From: Cystobasidium ongulense
Taxonomy: Eukaryota; Basidiomycota; Cystobasidiomycetes; Cystobasidiales; Cystobasidiaceae
Direction: 5' to 3'
NCBI GenBank assembly: GCA_022835595.1
Contig: BQUP01000004.1
Location: 1,178,001-1,242,000 of the forward strand
Length of the DNA stretch: 64,000 nt
Notes under the pieces: model-generated
The model's input: only the letters and a program-made list of their open reading frames with translations
What the model was told of the DNA's origin: nothing
The model's database searches: none
Program-made: the position numbers and the translations under genes
In this document: positions 36,329 to 47,752 of the stretch, one piece after another
Layout of the letters: each line of letters opens with the position of its first letter
How positions within the stretch are numbered: the first letter of the stretch is position 1

Positions 36329-37736
36329 TTATGCTGATGCTCTCAGCTCCATGATGATAGGTATATGATCCGACATTGCGGTCTCTTCGCTCAGGATCTC
36401 GCATGATGTGATATTCGGCATGGAGCGCTCCGAAACCTGAAGATCGTTTTTTCGACTGCATTAATCGATATGTGGCGTCACCGCAAGTCGACCCAACTCA
36501 CGATAAAATGGTCTAGGCGAAAGCCCGAGAAGAAGTTCAGTGTACCATCATTGCCGGTGTGCCTAAAACCAAGGCCAGTCAGTAAGCGAATACGGCGCAA
36601 GGCAATTACGACGCACGTGAAGACCTTTTTCTCCTCCGGGTGTTTTGCTCGCCACACGTCAATCAAAGCCTTCTCTTCGCTGCCTGACCGAGGCTCGAGC
36701 AGATCAAACCAGGCTTCTCTTTCGTGTGGGAGAATGCAGCCTATGATAGGTTTACGACTGAGTTTCCCGGTAGCTTTGTATACGTCTTATCGAAGACACC
36801 ATGAGTCGGATCGATTCTTGGCTTGGGTGTGACTCGAGCTTACCGTCGTTCGTCGGAGCTACGTTCTGGTCTCCTGTGCATATCACTGGCTTGACTTCGT
36901 CCAGCTCATGAAGGTGTTTTCTTAGTGCGATGTCCCACTTCTTTCGGATTTCATGTGCGTCTCGCTTATCCGAGTCACCGGAATGGAAGCTGTAGACAGC
37001 TACAAGGTAAAAATCTGCATACTCGAACTGTATGAAACGTCCTTTTGTGCTGGTCGGATCATGATAAGTTGGTAGCCCGGATTTCGTGATGGATAACGGT
37101 TTCGTTTTCGAATAGACTGCTATACCGGCTCTTCCAGCTGCACCAGGATTTATGCCAATGTGGAAGTACTGTTCATAGCCTATTCAGCCTCTGTTGCTAG
37201 AAAGAGTGTCAACGCAGAAATTGTCGTTACTCACTGGGTATTTGCTCTTGAATCGCTGATATGAAGCCATGCCATCTTCTTTGCGTTTCAGCGGGGCTTG
37301 AGGGTCATAATGCATCTCCGTCAAGACCACGACATCCGGATCTGAGTAACAGATGACAGTTCGCATTAGGCGTGCTTTGGAATGGGACGGCCAGCTTTAT
37401 GTGCCGTTGTCGTCGCGGCTAACCTTGTTCCTCAAGAAGGACCTCCAGTCGCTTATTTTTTCGCGCGAAAGCCTTCATAACTCCATTTACGTTCATATTG
37501 AAGATCTTGATAGATGTTCCCGGCTCGTTTGTTCCTACAGAGTGTCCTGCCAGATCCGCAGACTGTCCCTCGATTTCGGCGCTGATGCGCAACGACGAGC
37601 CGGCCGCATCACCAGCGGACACGTCTGCGGATGGTCGAGCCTTCTTGACAGGTGCAGGCAGGGATGAAGAAGAGTCATCAGAACCGGAGGCGCCGGTCGT
37701 CGAGGTAGACGAACGCCTGCGCGCCCGCTTAGCCAT
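36329..37736 (-). CDS. ExoIII/APE1-type apurinic endonuclease-like protein
   Basis: EEP-fold nuclease of the base-excision repair type. Starts MAKRARRRSSTSTTG (37736), with a basic Ser-rich region and KKARP nuclear-localisation-like stretch. Core motifs: IKIFNMNVNG (metal-binding Asn), PDVVVLTEMHYDP (Glu), RAGIAVYSKTKPLSITKSG, FYLVAVYSFHSGDSDKR (Tyr retained), ICTGDQNVAPT (catalytic Asp and Asn), GFRLDHFIV (Asp) and MSDHIPI (Asp-His pair). Thus the full set of APE1 active-site residues can be placed, though the usual Q-E-T-K is L-T-E-M, Y-V-P-N is Y-S-F-H, and G-D-L-N is G-D-Q-N. At least five exons; stop at 36329. The protein (about 330 residues) is short for Apn2. Converges on MSH6. Confidence 0.78.
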
Positions 37737-38052
37737 TGCTGGCGTCCTTCCTGGCTGATGTCACGTGTTCATATTGGTAGCAAGTCAAGAAGGGAATGTG
37801 CTGAAATGCTCTCTCCTGAACAGCAAGAAGTATGAAGATGCAATTCTATCCAACGTTGTCACTTCAAGATGGTATCAAATGCAACGTGATATCTGTCTAC
37901 ATGGAATCTTGGATGATGTATTCGCCTTTTTAGATAATTAACGGTACTCTTGATGATGACACGCCCTCTCGTCACAGAGCTTTAATCTTGCTAAGAGTCA
38001 ACTATATCCGACGCTGACGGAGTGTCTCACCAACTCAACGCGGGTCAGCAAA
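37737..38052. other. Spacer between minus-strand genes
   Basis: Promoter of the endonuclease-like gene and 3' end of the coactosin-like gene. Nothing else seen. Confidence 0.5.
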
Positions 38053-38995
38053 TCACGTCCCTGGTCCGTAGTTCGCGCCACCAACCTAAATGGAGGGGTA
38101 TCAGCTTCTACCTCGCCTTCGCGTAAAACACGACTCACAGCTTTGAGTTTGGTGACGACAGCTTCCTCTTGCAATTGATCAGCCGATTCGAGTGGGACCT
38201 GTACCATAAAGGGTGTGTTATGTCAACGTGAGCGCCCAACGGTCTCTTCCATGTCTCTGGAACCTGGCTCACCTCGATAGAATACGTCCTGATTACACAA
38301 AAAGGTCAAGAGTGAGAAGACACTCCTCGCATAATAGACACCAAAGTTGCTTACCGTAACACGTTTGTGACGTCCGCCTTCTGGACTGATATCTTTGCTC
38401 GACGCATAATCTTGACTTGGGGTCCGCTTTGTCGATGCAATGATTGATCTCAGTTATTGGGCAGTACGAAAGAGGTCGAGGCAGGACGTACATGTATACG
38501 AATAGCACAAACTGGCAGGGGTGCAAGTGGAGAGTCAGTTCACGTGCACGCGAAGGTCCGGGCAGGCGGGAGCTACCTTTTCGCGCGTAGACTCCTTGTC
38601 CACGGCGTATGTCTATAGAAACAGCAAAGGATTAGCTGATCCGACACACCAATACAACTTGATTACGTTCACGCACTATCTTTGCATAGGCAAAGTGGAC
38701 CTGGTCTGGCTGGAGAAGTGGCTTGATCTCGTCAATGGGATTGCCCTCTCCGGTTGCAGCTAGGACGAGCTTGTCTTTCTTGCCGTCGTCATACTTGAGG
38801 AGCAGCCTGTTTTGTGTTTCTCGTTATATGACCAGTCTTGCCAAAGTTGTTGCTTTTGACCTCTTACCATGTATTCGCGGAGTTGCCGCGCACGTCGTTG
38901 TAGGCTATCCAGTTTAATAGCGTGAGCATGCGACACTCGACGAATAGCTTGCAATTCCTACCTTGCGCAATCGCAGGATCAGACACGTCAGCCAT
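38053..38995 (-). CDS. Coactosin-like actin-binding protein (ADF-H domain)
   Basis: One ADF-homology domain, which binds actin filaments. Joined exons give MADVSDPAIAQAYNDVRG, NSANTWLLLKYDDGKKDKLV, LAATGEGNPIDEIKPLL, QVHFAYAKI, then KFV and QVKIMRRAKISVQKADVTNV, ending KLKAVGGANYGPGT. The A-Y-x-D-V-R start, the W-x-L-x-x-Y block, and the G-G-A-N-Y tail are typical of coactosin rather than cofilin. Small exons (about six) with canonical introns; the last join (AAAGCT then GTTGGTGGCG) is needed to reach the family C-terminus, with TGA at 38053-38055. Divergent from the Rrg9-like gene with 177 bp between starts. Confidence 0.83.
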
Positions 38996-39172
38996 GGTCG
39001 TCGATGGACTTGTACAGGAAGAAGAGCCATCTGTCAGTAGCACTGCATTGAGATGCTGATGATGGATGATCGAGGACCTCGATAATGCGAGCTGAACTCG
39101 AGCACACTTCTTGGACTTGCACAATCACACTTCAATACTGGAGAAGCGCCTATTCTCACCAGTAGGCCCAAT

Positions 39173-40139
39173 ATGAACCTCGTGGCATCGACATCAACCG
39201 CCTGCTATGCTTGTGCACTCACCCGAGCCACCGTCCACAAGTCTTCGAGGTTTTCTACCACCATACAACGCACCCGCGAAGATGACACATGGAAGGGTAT
39301 AAAGTGGCCAGAGCCAGCCGTACAGCAGACGCATGCGCTGCTTAGGGAACTGCGACGCTTGAAGAGAGAAGACGGTGTACAGCTTGACAAGTCTGTCTTC
39401 GCCACCTTTAGAGGCGGGAAATTTACGTGAGTGGTGGAAACGGCTCCGTGGCTGACCTGTTCATGCTTTACTAACCCTTGGTAACGTAAATCTACAACCC
39501 AGTCCGCCTCCCGAAGAGCCTGAAACGAAGCCTCACTGGCGACAACATCGGGAATCTATGAAAGAAAAGTTTCCTGAAGGGTGGAATCCGCCGCGCCGCC
39601 TCTCAAGAGGGGATATGAACACGATACGACGTCTTCACTCACTTGATCAAGTCCAGTTCAGCACTCCTAACCTTGCAGAACAATTCAAAATTAGTGCAGA
39701 AGCCGTTCGACGTATACTCAAAAGCAAGTTCCGTACAGACGAAGAGGTAGAGGAAGGAAAGATTGGAGATGCTTTACTGAAAGAAGCCGATCTCGGTTCG
39801 TATGACAAGAGTCGAGAGTCTACTCCTAGATCAAGCAGGCGAATGCAAGAAGCAGTGCAGGTCAAGCCGCAACGCTGGGAAAGAAAGACAACGCCCGCCA
39901 AACCTTTACAGGAAGGTTTTGATGCGTCGAAGATGTCTGCCAATTATAAGTGGGCAGCAGGCAGGAAGTCGCAGCTAGCAGTGGTGACAGACCCGCTTTT
40001 TGTACCGCGAAAATGGGAAGACTCTAGAAACATAAGAGATTTGCGAGAGACACGAAAGCTACGACAGCAAGACGAGCGTCCGAGGCGTCGTGAAGAGGGC
40101 TCAGAGAGCCGTCCAGTGTTCCAGGAACGATCTTCGTGA
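39173..40139 (+). CDS. RRG9: Rrg9/neugrin-like mitochondrial protein
   Basis: Two exons, 39173-39426 and 39503-40139 (296 residues). The N-terminus (MNLVASTSTACYACALTRAT) resembles a mitochondrial presequence. The domain core reads MKEKFPEGWNPPRRLSRGDM, IRRLHSLDQVQFSTPNLAEQ and FKISAEAVRRILKSKF, matching the Rrg9/neugrin block (KEKF-x-E-G-W-x-P...LS-x-x-x-M...R-x-L...L-A-x-x-F-x-I-S-x-E-A-x-R-R-I-L-K-S). Yeast Rrg9 is needed for respiratory growth and mtDNA maintenance; mammalian neugrin supports mitochondrial ribosome function. The C-terminal third is basic and low-complexity. Confidence 0.85.
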
Positions 40140-40338
40140 ATGTGCGCTGTAATTATAGGCAGTTATAGCTCTTGAATTGACGCTATAGATCTAATAGTAC
40201 ATTATCTACGCCTCCTGCTAGTTCCGATTTGGCACGTGTTTTTTTGGTTTGACTTCGCTTCGAGCTTCTCGCCTTTCGTTGCTTCCTTCGCACTGAGACT
40301 CGCCCACAGTTGCTTTTCGTAACAGAAGCGCCATTCTA

Positions 40339-41857
40339 ATGCTGGCTTGCTCAAGCACGGCGCTGCTATGTCGCTTCAATGCGCCAGCCAGCTCGAGCCT
40401 GAAGCTGCCTCGTGAACTTTTCTATGCGATCCCGCAGCCATGGCGGTGGACTCCGCCCGGCGGCATCAAGCATATGCGTGGACCTGCAAGAAGATCTTTT
40501 GTGACTTTTGGCAATGGAAACGCCTCGTCTGGATCGTCAAAGCCGCCTACTGCTCGAGCACCATACAGAATACTTTTTGCTGGAGCCGATCGCTTCTCGT
40601 GTACTTCACTCGAAATGCTTGCGAAACAGGATTCCAGTGGGTCTTAACCTCTACTCTTCAGTGAACTGCTGCAAATATATCGCAGCGAAATAATGGCTGA
40701 TCGTAGTCTTGGTCTGGCTGTTCGATAGGTCTCGTCAAGGAACTAAGCGTACTCGTTCCGCCAGACAAACGGACTTCGCGGGGATTGAAGGATATACACC
40801 GACGTGAGGCCTTCAAGCAATCTTCGTCGGCAGAAAGAGACTGATAGAAGGTTGATTCTCTCTCAGCGCCCTTGCGTCTGCTGGCTGAGAGTCTAAATAT
40901 ACCCGTTCACCAAGTACCAGCAACAGGTTTACGCGACTTTGAACTCCCTTCGTCATTTATCCAAGAACAGTCTGCCAACGAGGCAAATTCAGCAACAGCT
41001 TCCAATCTTCTGATAACAGCTTCATTTGGTTATTTGATACCTCAAAGCATGTTGGCTCACTTCCTGCCCCTCAACACGCTCAATGTACACCCTTCGCTCT
41101 TGCCGAAATATAGAGGCGCAGCTCCTATACAGTGGTCTATCACGAATGGCGAGCATAACACTGGTGTCACCATACAGAGCTTGGGGAAGAAGTTCGATGA
41201 AGGGAGAATCCTGGCTCAGGAGGAGGTTGTGAGTATTATTCAAACTGCCTTCCTCGTAATTTTTACTGCAAACTGACCTTGTTGCATCGAAAGACGCTAC
41301 GACAGGATATCGACTACATGGAAGCGGAAGCAGAGCTAGCCGAGATCGGTGGAGATTTGCTGATAAAGACCTTGAAAGATCTACCTACTGCGCAAGGAAT
41401 GTCAAAAGCACAAGATCCGTCACAAGCTACTTTCGCTCGTAAATTGGTCTCCGCCGATTCCCAAGTCGACTGGGAGGATATGACTGCATCAGAAATTGCT
41501 CGAAAGCACCGTGGATTTTCGCATCAGGTGTGTTCCCAGACGCTCATCTTGGGAATGCAAGTCTTTTATACGTTCTTTTCCTTTCAGTATCCTTTGTGGA
41601 CCTCGGTCCATGGCAAACGACTTCAATTACTAGACGTAACAGAGACTCCACGACCTCAGACAGTGTCCGACTCATACACAAGACCTGGGGTAGGTATGTT
41701 GGACAAGAAGAACAAGCTCATCAACGTGCAGTGCAAAGACAATACATGGCTAGCAGTTCGGAGTTTAAAGACAGAAGGGCGGAAAGCGCTGACAGCGGAC
41801 CAGTGGTGGATTGGGATAGTCAGAGGAGGTCAGACGGTTCAGCTTGGACCTTCTTGA
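40339..41857 (+). CDS. FMT1: Mitochondrial methionyl-tRNA formyltransferase
   Basis: Transfers a formyl group from 10-formyl-tetrahydrofolate to Met-tRNA for mitochondrial initiation. Five exons: 40339-40636, 40729-40803, 40867-41228, 41294-41527, 41588-41857; 412 residues. Presequence up to about residue 75, then PYRILFAGADRFSC as the Rossmann start, LLITASFGYLIPQSMLAHF, and the signature NVHPSLLPKYRGAAPIQW containing the catalytic Asn-x-His and the S-L-L-P-x-Y-R-G-A-A-P-I-Q of the family, with IQSLGKKFDEGRIL supplying the catalytic Asp. The C-terminal OB-like domain reads LWTSVHGKRLQLLDV and ends GGQTVQLGPS. Confidence 0.93.
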
Positions 41858-42009
41858 ATGCTAGAATATAGACGGTTGGAATGGACCTTTAAATACCTAT
41901 TCGCCACCTGTACAAACCCCGCACAACCCGCTCTGTGCGCGCCGACACCGACACAGGTCTGGCGCGCTACGACAGGTCAGCAAACGGCGGCAGCAGTAGG
42001 CAAGGCAGG

Positions 42010-44361
42010 ATGTGGAGGACGCCTACCAGCAGCAAGATCAGCAGGAAAGAGGTAGCGGACGGGTTGGAGCAGGACGTCGCTGCTTCATCAGCGTCGCCGG
42101 GCCGCCAGTCAGCAACTGATGGAGAGGACATGGACGCGGACACGCACCTCGCATCGGCATCCGTATACGACGGGACTGGTGCACAAGTCGTGCACTCTCG
42201 CAATGAAGACAGCGTGATATCTCTCTACTCCAACGAAGACTTCGACGCCAGCAACAGCAACAGCGTCCTGATTGAGGACGATAGCGATAGCTTGTCGGAC
42301 GATGTCGATCGAGACTCCAACGACAGCTCAGAGCTGACTGCGCTGGCAAGCAGGCCTCGGTACACAGTCGATAGCATTGACCCGGCTGCTGTCCCTGCTG
42401 GCACCCTGCCAGAGCTCGCAGACTCGTCCGTCGACGACATGGTCACGCCGGGCCTGCATACCGCCGGAATGGCCTCGCTCCACTTTGGCCACCAATTCAG
42501 CAGCGGCAACGACAGCAGCACAGCATGCAAGCCGATTACATCGCGCTCTAGACCATCGTCTTCTAGTTGTCGGTCATCAGCTCCCCACTCGCCAGGTGCT
42601 CCGCCAATGACGCTAGCGTCCTACCTATCCTCGACGCTTTCATCACCCAAGACGCGCTCCGTCTCGTCTGGAAGTCTCGCTAGTTTCCCTACCGACTTCC
42701 TGTCCGATGTATCTCGTGCCGAATCATTAGCGGACACGGATGATGCTGCCTCGGAATTTAATAGCGACGCAGATCCCATCTCGTCCACATCACACCTTCC
42801 GCCACGCTCGAGAAGAACACGCCACGAAGACCATTTGAGAGATAGCAGTGATCTTGTGATGCCCAAGCTGGGACCATCATCAAACTCCGATAGACACTCG
42901 GGCAGCTCGCCATCAGACTCCGATAAAGCGAAGCATTCTTCGGCGCACCCTAGTCAGCGTAGACCTACGAGGGGTAAAACAGCGTCTTCGAGTAATGCTC
43001 CTTTTGTGATTGGCACCTCGGCATTCCCTCGTGTTTTACTGGCTGGCGGCACAAGTGAGTATTCAGGATTTGTCATCTGCTATTCGCGGTTAGGAGTCTG
43101 AACTCCTGATTTGCCACTTACAGATAAGCAGCAAGCTAAGCTAAGAGCCGCACTCATCCGTATACACGAGACCGTGGTTGGCGAAGACGAGACTTCCGCT
43201 TCTAGCTCTTTAGACGAGCGACAAGCTCGGGTGGAATGCGTTGGAAGTCTAGCGGCAGCTGGTGAACGTGCGGAGAGGCCATTCACCGTCCTTCAGACTA
43301 TTCTGCGGCCAGAAATCCCAACGACCGATGCCTCCCTGCTCGAGAACTTGCTGCCCAATCTACTGGACCAGGTAGCGGCTGTATCAGTCTGTCTCCTTAT
43401 TCTAGACGTACAGGAAAGCAAGACACTGGCTCAGCACGTTCTGGAGCAATTCCAGCGCATTTACGATCTTTCGAAGTTCACCGCTTTGGTACCTATCCTG
43501 GTCCAGTCCGACGACTTTACGGGGAGAGATAGTGTCAGCCAGCTTACGCAGGGCAACATTGATTGGCTAGGAAGGAGCAGAGATGGTACCCTGGCCCCCC
43601 TCAAGGCTAAAGCTAGACCATATCACATTGGAAACCTCGAAGGCCTGGCTTCGGCTCTAGCAGGATATGACTTCAACGCATCTACCGTCAAGGCTTTCCA
43701 GCGATGGAACTCGCCTGCAATGGTATTCCAGGACCATTCAAGGTCTTCGCGAGGTCGACAGTCAGGCAGACAAGCCAGGACAGATATTTCATCGCATAGG
43801 CCTTGCTCCAATTCCGATACCAGCGAGGATCTCACTACACAATCGCAGTCGCCGAGCCAGGAACCAGCCAGTCTAGCTTCCTCCATGTTGGACAGTGTCA
43901 CTCTGCCACCGCTATCGTCGCGATCTGCTTGCAGTGCTTCAAGCGGAGAGTCCAAACGAAGTGTTCCTTCTACTGTCGGGCAGAAAAGTAGAAAGAGTCA
44001 GCAGTGCTACCGTGACAATCTCGATCCTCTGCATTTGCCATCGCTTCTAAGGCTAGTCGGATTGAATTTGGCAGCAAGCTTTACTTCTGTCGCTTATACC
44101 ATCAAAGCTGTATTTCAACGAACAGAAGCTTCGCAAGATGACGATGAGATACGCAAGTTGCTAGAAGAAGACAAAGCTAGGTCCCTTGACGATCGCACAA
44201 AACCTTTACCTGCGACTGTCAAACCTTTCTACGGTTGTTGTAGATGGAGATACTCGACCGATGGCGAACAGTATCATCAAGATGACAACAACAAATGCCA
44301 GAGATGCGGTGGAATCATATTTGCTGGCATCATCATTGGCATCGCTCTCTGGTTCTCCTAG
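42010..44361 (+). CDS. Unrecognised Ser/Asp-rich tail-anchored protein
   Basis: Two exons, 42010-43054 and 43134-44361 (about 756 residues). Residues 1-340 are acidic and Ser-rich with many S-D and S-S-S runs, typical of a phosphorylated disordered region. A more ordered block follows: PFVIGTSAFPRVLLAGGTN, QQAKLRAALIRIHETV, LLDQVAAVSVCLLILD, and FQRIYDLSKFTALVPILVQS. The extreme C-terminus has FYGCCRW, CQRCGG and a final hydrophobic run IIFAGIIIGIALWFS ending at the stop, i.e. a tail-anchor membrane segment preceded by Cys pairs. I recognise no family; membrane destination is unknown. Start at 42010 is the first ATG in frame; a 5' intron could add upstream residues. Confidence 0.6.
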
Positions 44362-45001
44362 TCTCGACTACTTGCGCACGTGCACGACTTCTATCCCTTC
44401 CCTCCGTCCCTCAGTCCGTCCTTCCCTCCTTCCCTCCTTCATGATCCGGTATGTACGATTATCACGTCCTCCTGTTTAGTATCCTTTTCACACCAGCCTT
44501 CAACCTGCCTTTGTCCTTTCTTTCTTAGTACTTCAGCCTGTATCCACATTGCCTTTCTCAGATCAACCCGCAGAATAACTCTTTACTATGGTGTTGATGC
44601 TGGTCTTCGACCCTATGTAGCAACAAGCAATCAGGGTCATCTGTATAGTAACTTCTGCAAACAGACGGTACATCGATAAAGCCGCTTTGGACGCAAATTT
44701 GCGAAGATGAAGTAAAAGCTCTAGTGTCAAATTATGATTGTTTCCGCTATCAGCATTATGTTTTGTCATTTCACATTCACAAAAGAAAACAGGTTTCCCC
44801 ATCAATTACATAGCAAGAACCAGGGCACTACAGAATCGCGTCCCGCGTCCTAAGAAGCCTGGGAATACCGACACAACCAAAAAAAACCCTACAGGCAGAT
44901 TGACAACTGTCGACGCTCTACTAGCCATCTTCCATTACCAAAGTTGAGGCTTTCCGATGCATGAACATATAATCTGTAGATTTCCATTCGGTAAGAGTAG
45001 T
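44362..45001. other. Convergent 3' spacer with pyrimidine tract
   Basis: Between two tail-to-tail genes. Contains a run of about 50 pyrimidine-rich bases (tccctccgtccctcagtccg and on, 44396-44445) made of TCCC/CCTT units just past the stop of the left gene. No gene seen in the rest. Confidence 0.55.
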
Positions 45002-46564
45002 TTAGCGCGACTCAGTGAGGTGCATCTGAGTTGGTTTGTGCTGATCGTGCTGGTCGTGGTGCTGGTGTTGATCATTGTTGTGCTGATGCTTATCATTGTA
45101 GTCCGTAGGTGGTAGATCGTTGTTGGTGACAGCTGGAGAAGTAGGTGGTACTGCATAAAAGAATTATCAGCGGAGAACAAACGTAACCATCCAAAATACC
45201 GAAGGTTGAACTCACGGTGGATAGCAGGCCTGGTAGAGTCGGCCAAGATGAAGAATTGGAAAGCAGCACCGCAAACACTCGCTAGAATGTTGGTTAAAGC
45301 TGCCAAAGCGGTATAATCGGCTGGGAAAGCACCTCTTCCCCAGATGCAACCTGCTGCGAATCGACCACCTAGATCACGAGCGGTGTTGAGCTGGAAAACA
45401 ATGACCCATTAGGCAAACCCTCACGGAAAAGCAGGTGCGAAAACAATGCTTACGGCCGTGGATTGAAGAGAGAAGGCAGTGATGATGACGAAGTAGGCGG
45501 CTCCGAGCAATAGAGGGGCGGATGTAGGACTGGCAAAGACTACGCATGGGAGGGGTGCGTCAGCTTTCAACAGCCACACAGTCTACAGTATTATCGAAAG
45601 CGTGCGTACCATTGGAAGAATCCAGAACAGAGAAGACCAGTACTGCAATGATGAAGGCACCGACGAATTCGTTGACGAATACGTAGCCAATGCTTTGGGT
45701 AGGCTGTTTAAAGAGAGCAAGTGGAAAAGCAGGCTGGGAGAATCAAAACAATTCCAGTCAACATCCATGCAGCCAGGGATTGGACGAAACCGTGACTCGG
45801 AAAAACTTACCCCTTCTGGCGTAAAGATCTGAGCCTCGAGTCCCGCAGCCTTCAATGCATCCGTAATCTGGTCTAGAGGCTGCTTGTAGTTGACGTATAC
45901 AAGCAGACCGGCGATGAAACCACCGAAGATTTGACTAGCGATGTACTGTGGTACCTTGCGCCAAGGGAAACCTTTGAAGAGGGCGAAGCAGATGGTGAAG
46001 CATGGATTGATATGAGGTCCAGAAACTGGTCCGCAGACTACGATAGCAAGAGCGATTCTGTGAAAGGTGCGTGATGGAAAAGGTCAGCACTAGTGTACTT
46101 ATGGCGCATCTTCCGGAGGGAAATTAAACTCACGCAAGACCATAACAGAGACCGACGTTTAAAGTGCTGCCGAATCCTGTTTCCTTCGCAGCAGCGGTGA
46201 CGAAGAACGCAGCGGATGAACCCCTGGTAAGGATGAAACCTGCCTATCAGCCAAGCTTTCGGTATCCAGCGAGACGGCGACACTCACATTCCACCATAGC
46301 AATAGATGAAGACTGGGGGAGAGAATAGGAAACATTAGACAAGAAGCGTTGAGACTAGGAACTGCTTGTCGCAAGGGGAAGCTTACCTCCGAGAGCTTCA
46401 GCAATGCACTCGATGAGCCATCTGGGTCGTTTGTCTTCCCATCGAAGTATCCATCCTGGAAGTTCAGGTCGAGGGGCGACGTGTGGCGTGGGGTGTCGCA
46501 TAAACACATCGGCGACACCGACCTCGAGGTCACCTCGTTCTCTGTGGCCTCTTTGATGAGCCAT
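45002..46564 (-). CDS. Aquaglyceroporin-type MIP channel with NPC and NTA motifs
   Basis: Start MAHQRGHRERGDLEV (46564), stop at 45002-45004. Exons give six membrane segments: RWLIECIAEALG joined to VFIYCYGG, GLCYGLAIALAIVVCG, VPQYIASQIFGGFIAGLLVY, EFVGAFIIAVLVFSV, LLLGAAYFVIITAFSL and LTNILASVCGAAFQFFI. The first pore motif is SGPHINPCFT (NPC, not NPA) and the second is LNTARDLGGRF (NTA, with the Asp typical of glycerol-conducting members). Long extracellular loop after KQPLDQITDALKAAG. The cytoplasmic tail has a His/Gln/Asp-rich run (DKHQHNNDQHQHHDQH). The family conducts water, glycerol or small solutes. At least six exons. Substrate cannot be told from the sequence. Confidence 0.85.
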
Positions 46565-47752
46565 TGTGGTAGGAAAGTAGTAGGTTGCGGACTAGGTATT
46601 AATTGCCCAAGCTAGGAGAGGTGTGGCACAAGATGGAACGGGGAAAGGTCTGTCCAGGACCAGGCGGCAGTGTGTGAATTGTGAGAAAGCAAAGCAAAGC
46701 TGTGTCGACTTGTGCCCATCCGCATAAAGAAAGCGGAGGCCCACACGCTTTGCAAGGGGACAACCTAAGGTAAACCGGGGGCAGGCTATTTACGGATACC
46801 GGAAGGCGGGCCTCCGGCTTTCTCAAGCAGCTCACAAGCGGAGGAAAGTGACAGTGAGAACGGAGAGTAACTTGATTGATTGACTGGCTGCATGAATATG
46901 ATTGGTTGCATGTGATCCAAATACTAAAGCCTGACAACAATCCCAGAATGGCGCTAAAATTAACCTCAACCTCGGGGGCGGAACTGCCGATTTGGCGCAC
47001 ACATTCACATATGTTATTACCTACACGCTCGCAACTATGCACGGAGTTACGTGAAGACCAACCCTTCTAGTTAGAGTACTACACTTGCTTCAATCTATGC
47101 GAATCATGAACAGTCTGAGCTTGAAATTCTCAGCAAAGGGCTGTCAAGGTCTACACAGCAGACTCAGCTCGGTACCAACCGCAACTCTTTAAGCTTCGGC
47201 AAGTGCGGCAACTTATTGTTTATTCGATACGCGTTAAGCATCTTACGAGCGAGCCAAGAATAGGCCAACGATTCGCGCGAGGTGCGGGTACTTGTAGTTG
47301 CCGGAGCACCGAATAATGGGCAAGTAAATGACTAAATGATATTCAGTCTCTAACGCACGCGGCGTCGTATCATGCGCAAATCGTTCTGGTCCGCTTTCCA
47401 GCGCGCCTAACCTTCCGGTACCTAAAGTTACCGTATACTGTAACTCTGTTTTATAGCTTCGTGTTACTTGCTCAACAAGTCCGGAAACGAGCGCAAAATT
47501 TAGAATTTAGAAGAGTATAGTTACATGGGTTTGTGTAGTTGGAACTCCACTGCATTTGCAATAACTGAACGATTACTCCTGAAGAATGTGACTAAACTGA
47601 TTGTGTCTAAAGTAGCTACCCAAGGAAGCATAGTGGAAAGGTATTGATGAAACCTAGCTTGGCTGGCTTGGACAGAAGCTGCTACTTTTCACCTGTTCGA
47701 TGAGCCTAAACTCGCATGAGCGGAAGTAGCATTGACACACCAGCCGCGGAAG
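46565..47752. other. Long intergenic region upstream of the channel gene
   Basis: About 1.2 kb without a supported gene, upstream of the MIP gene. It holds an ACGCGT site near 47229 and several imperfect A/T and G/C-rich patches, but no motif family or repeat I can name. The length is unusual for this gene-dense window and may reflect regulation of the channel gene. Confidence 0.5.

Noticed and set aside
46599-47042. Minus-strand 147-codon frame upstream of the channel gene
   Set aside because: No motif, Cys/Ser/Leu-rich composition looks like non-coding sequence.
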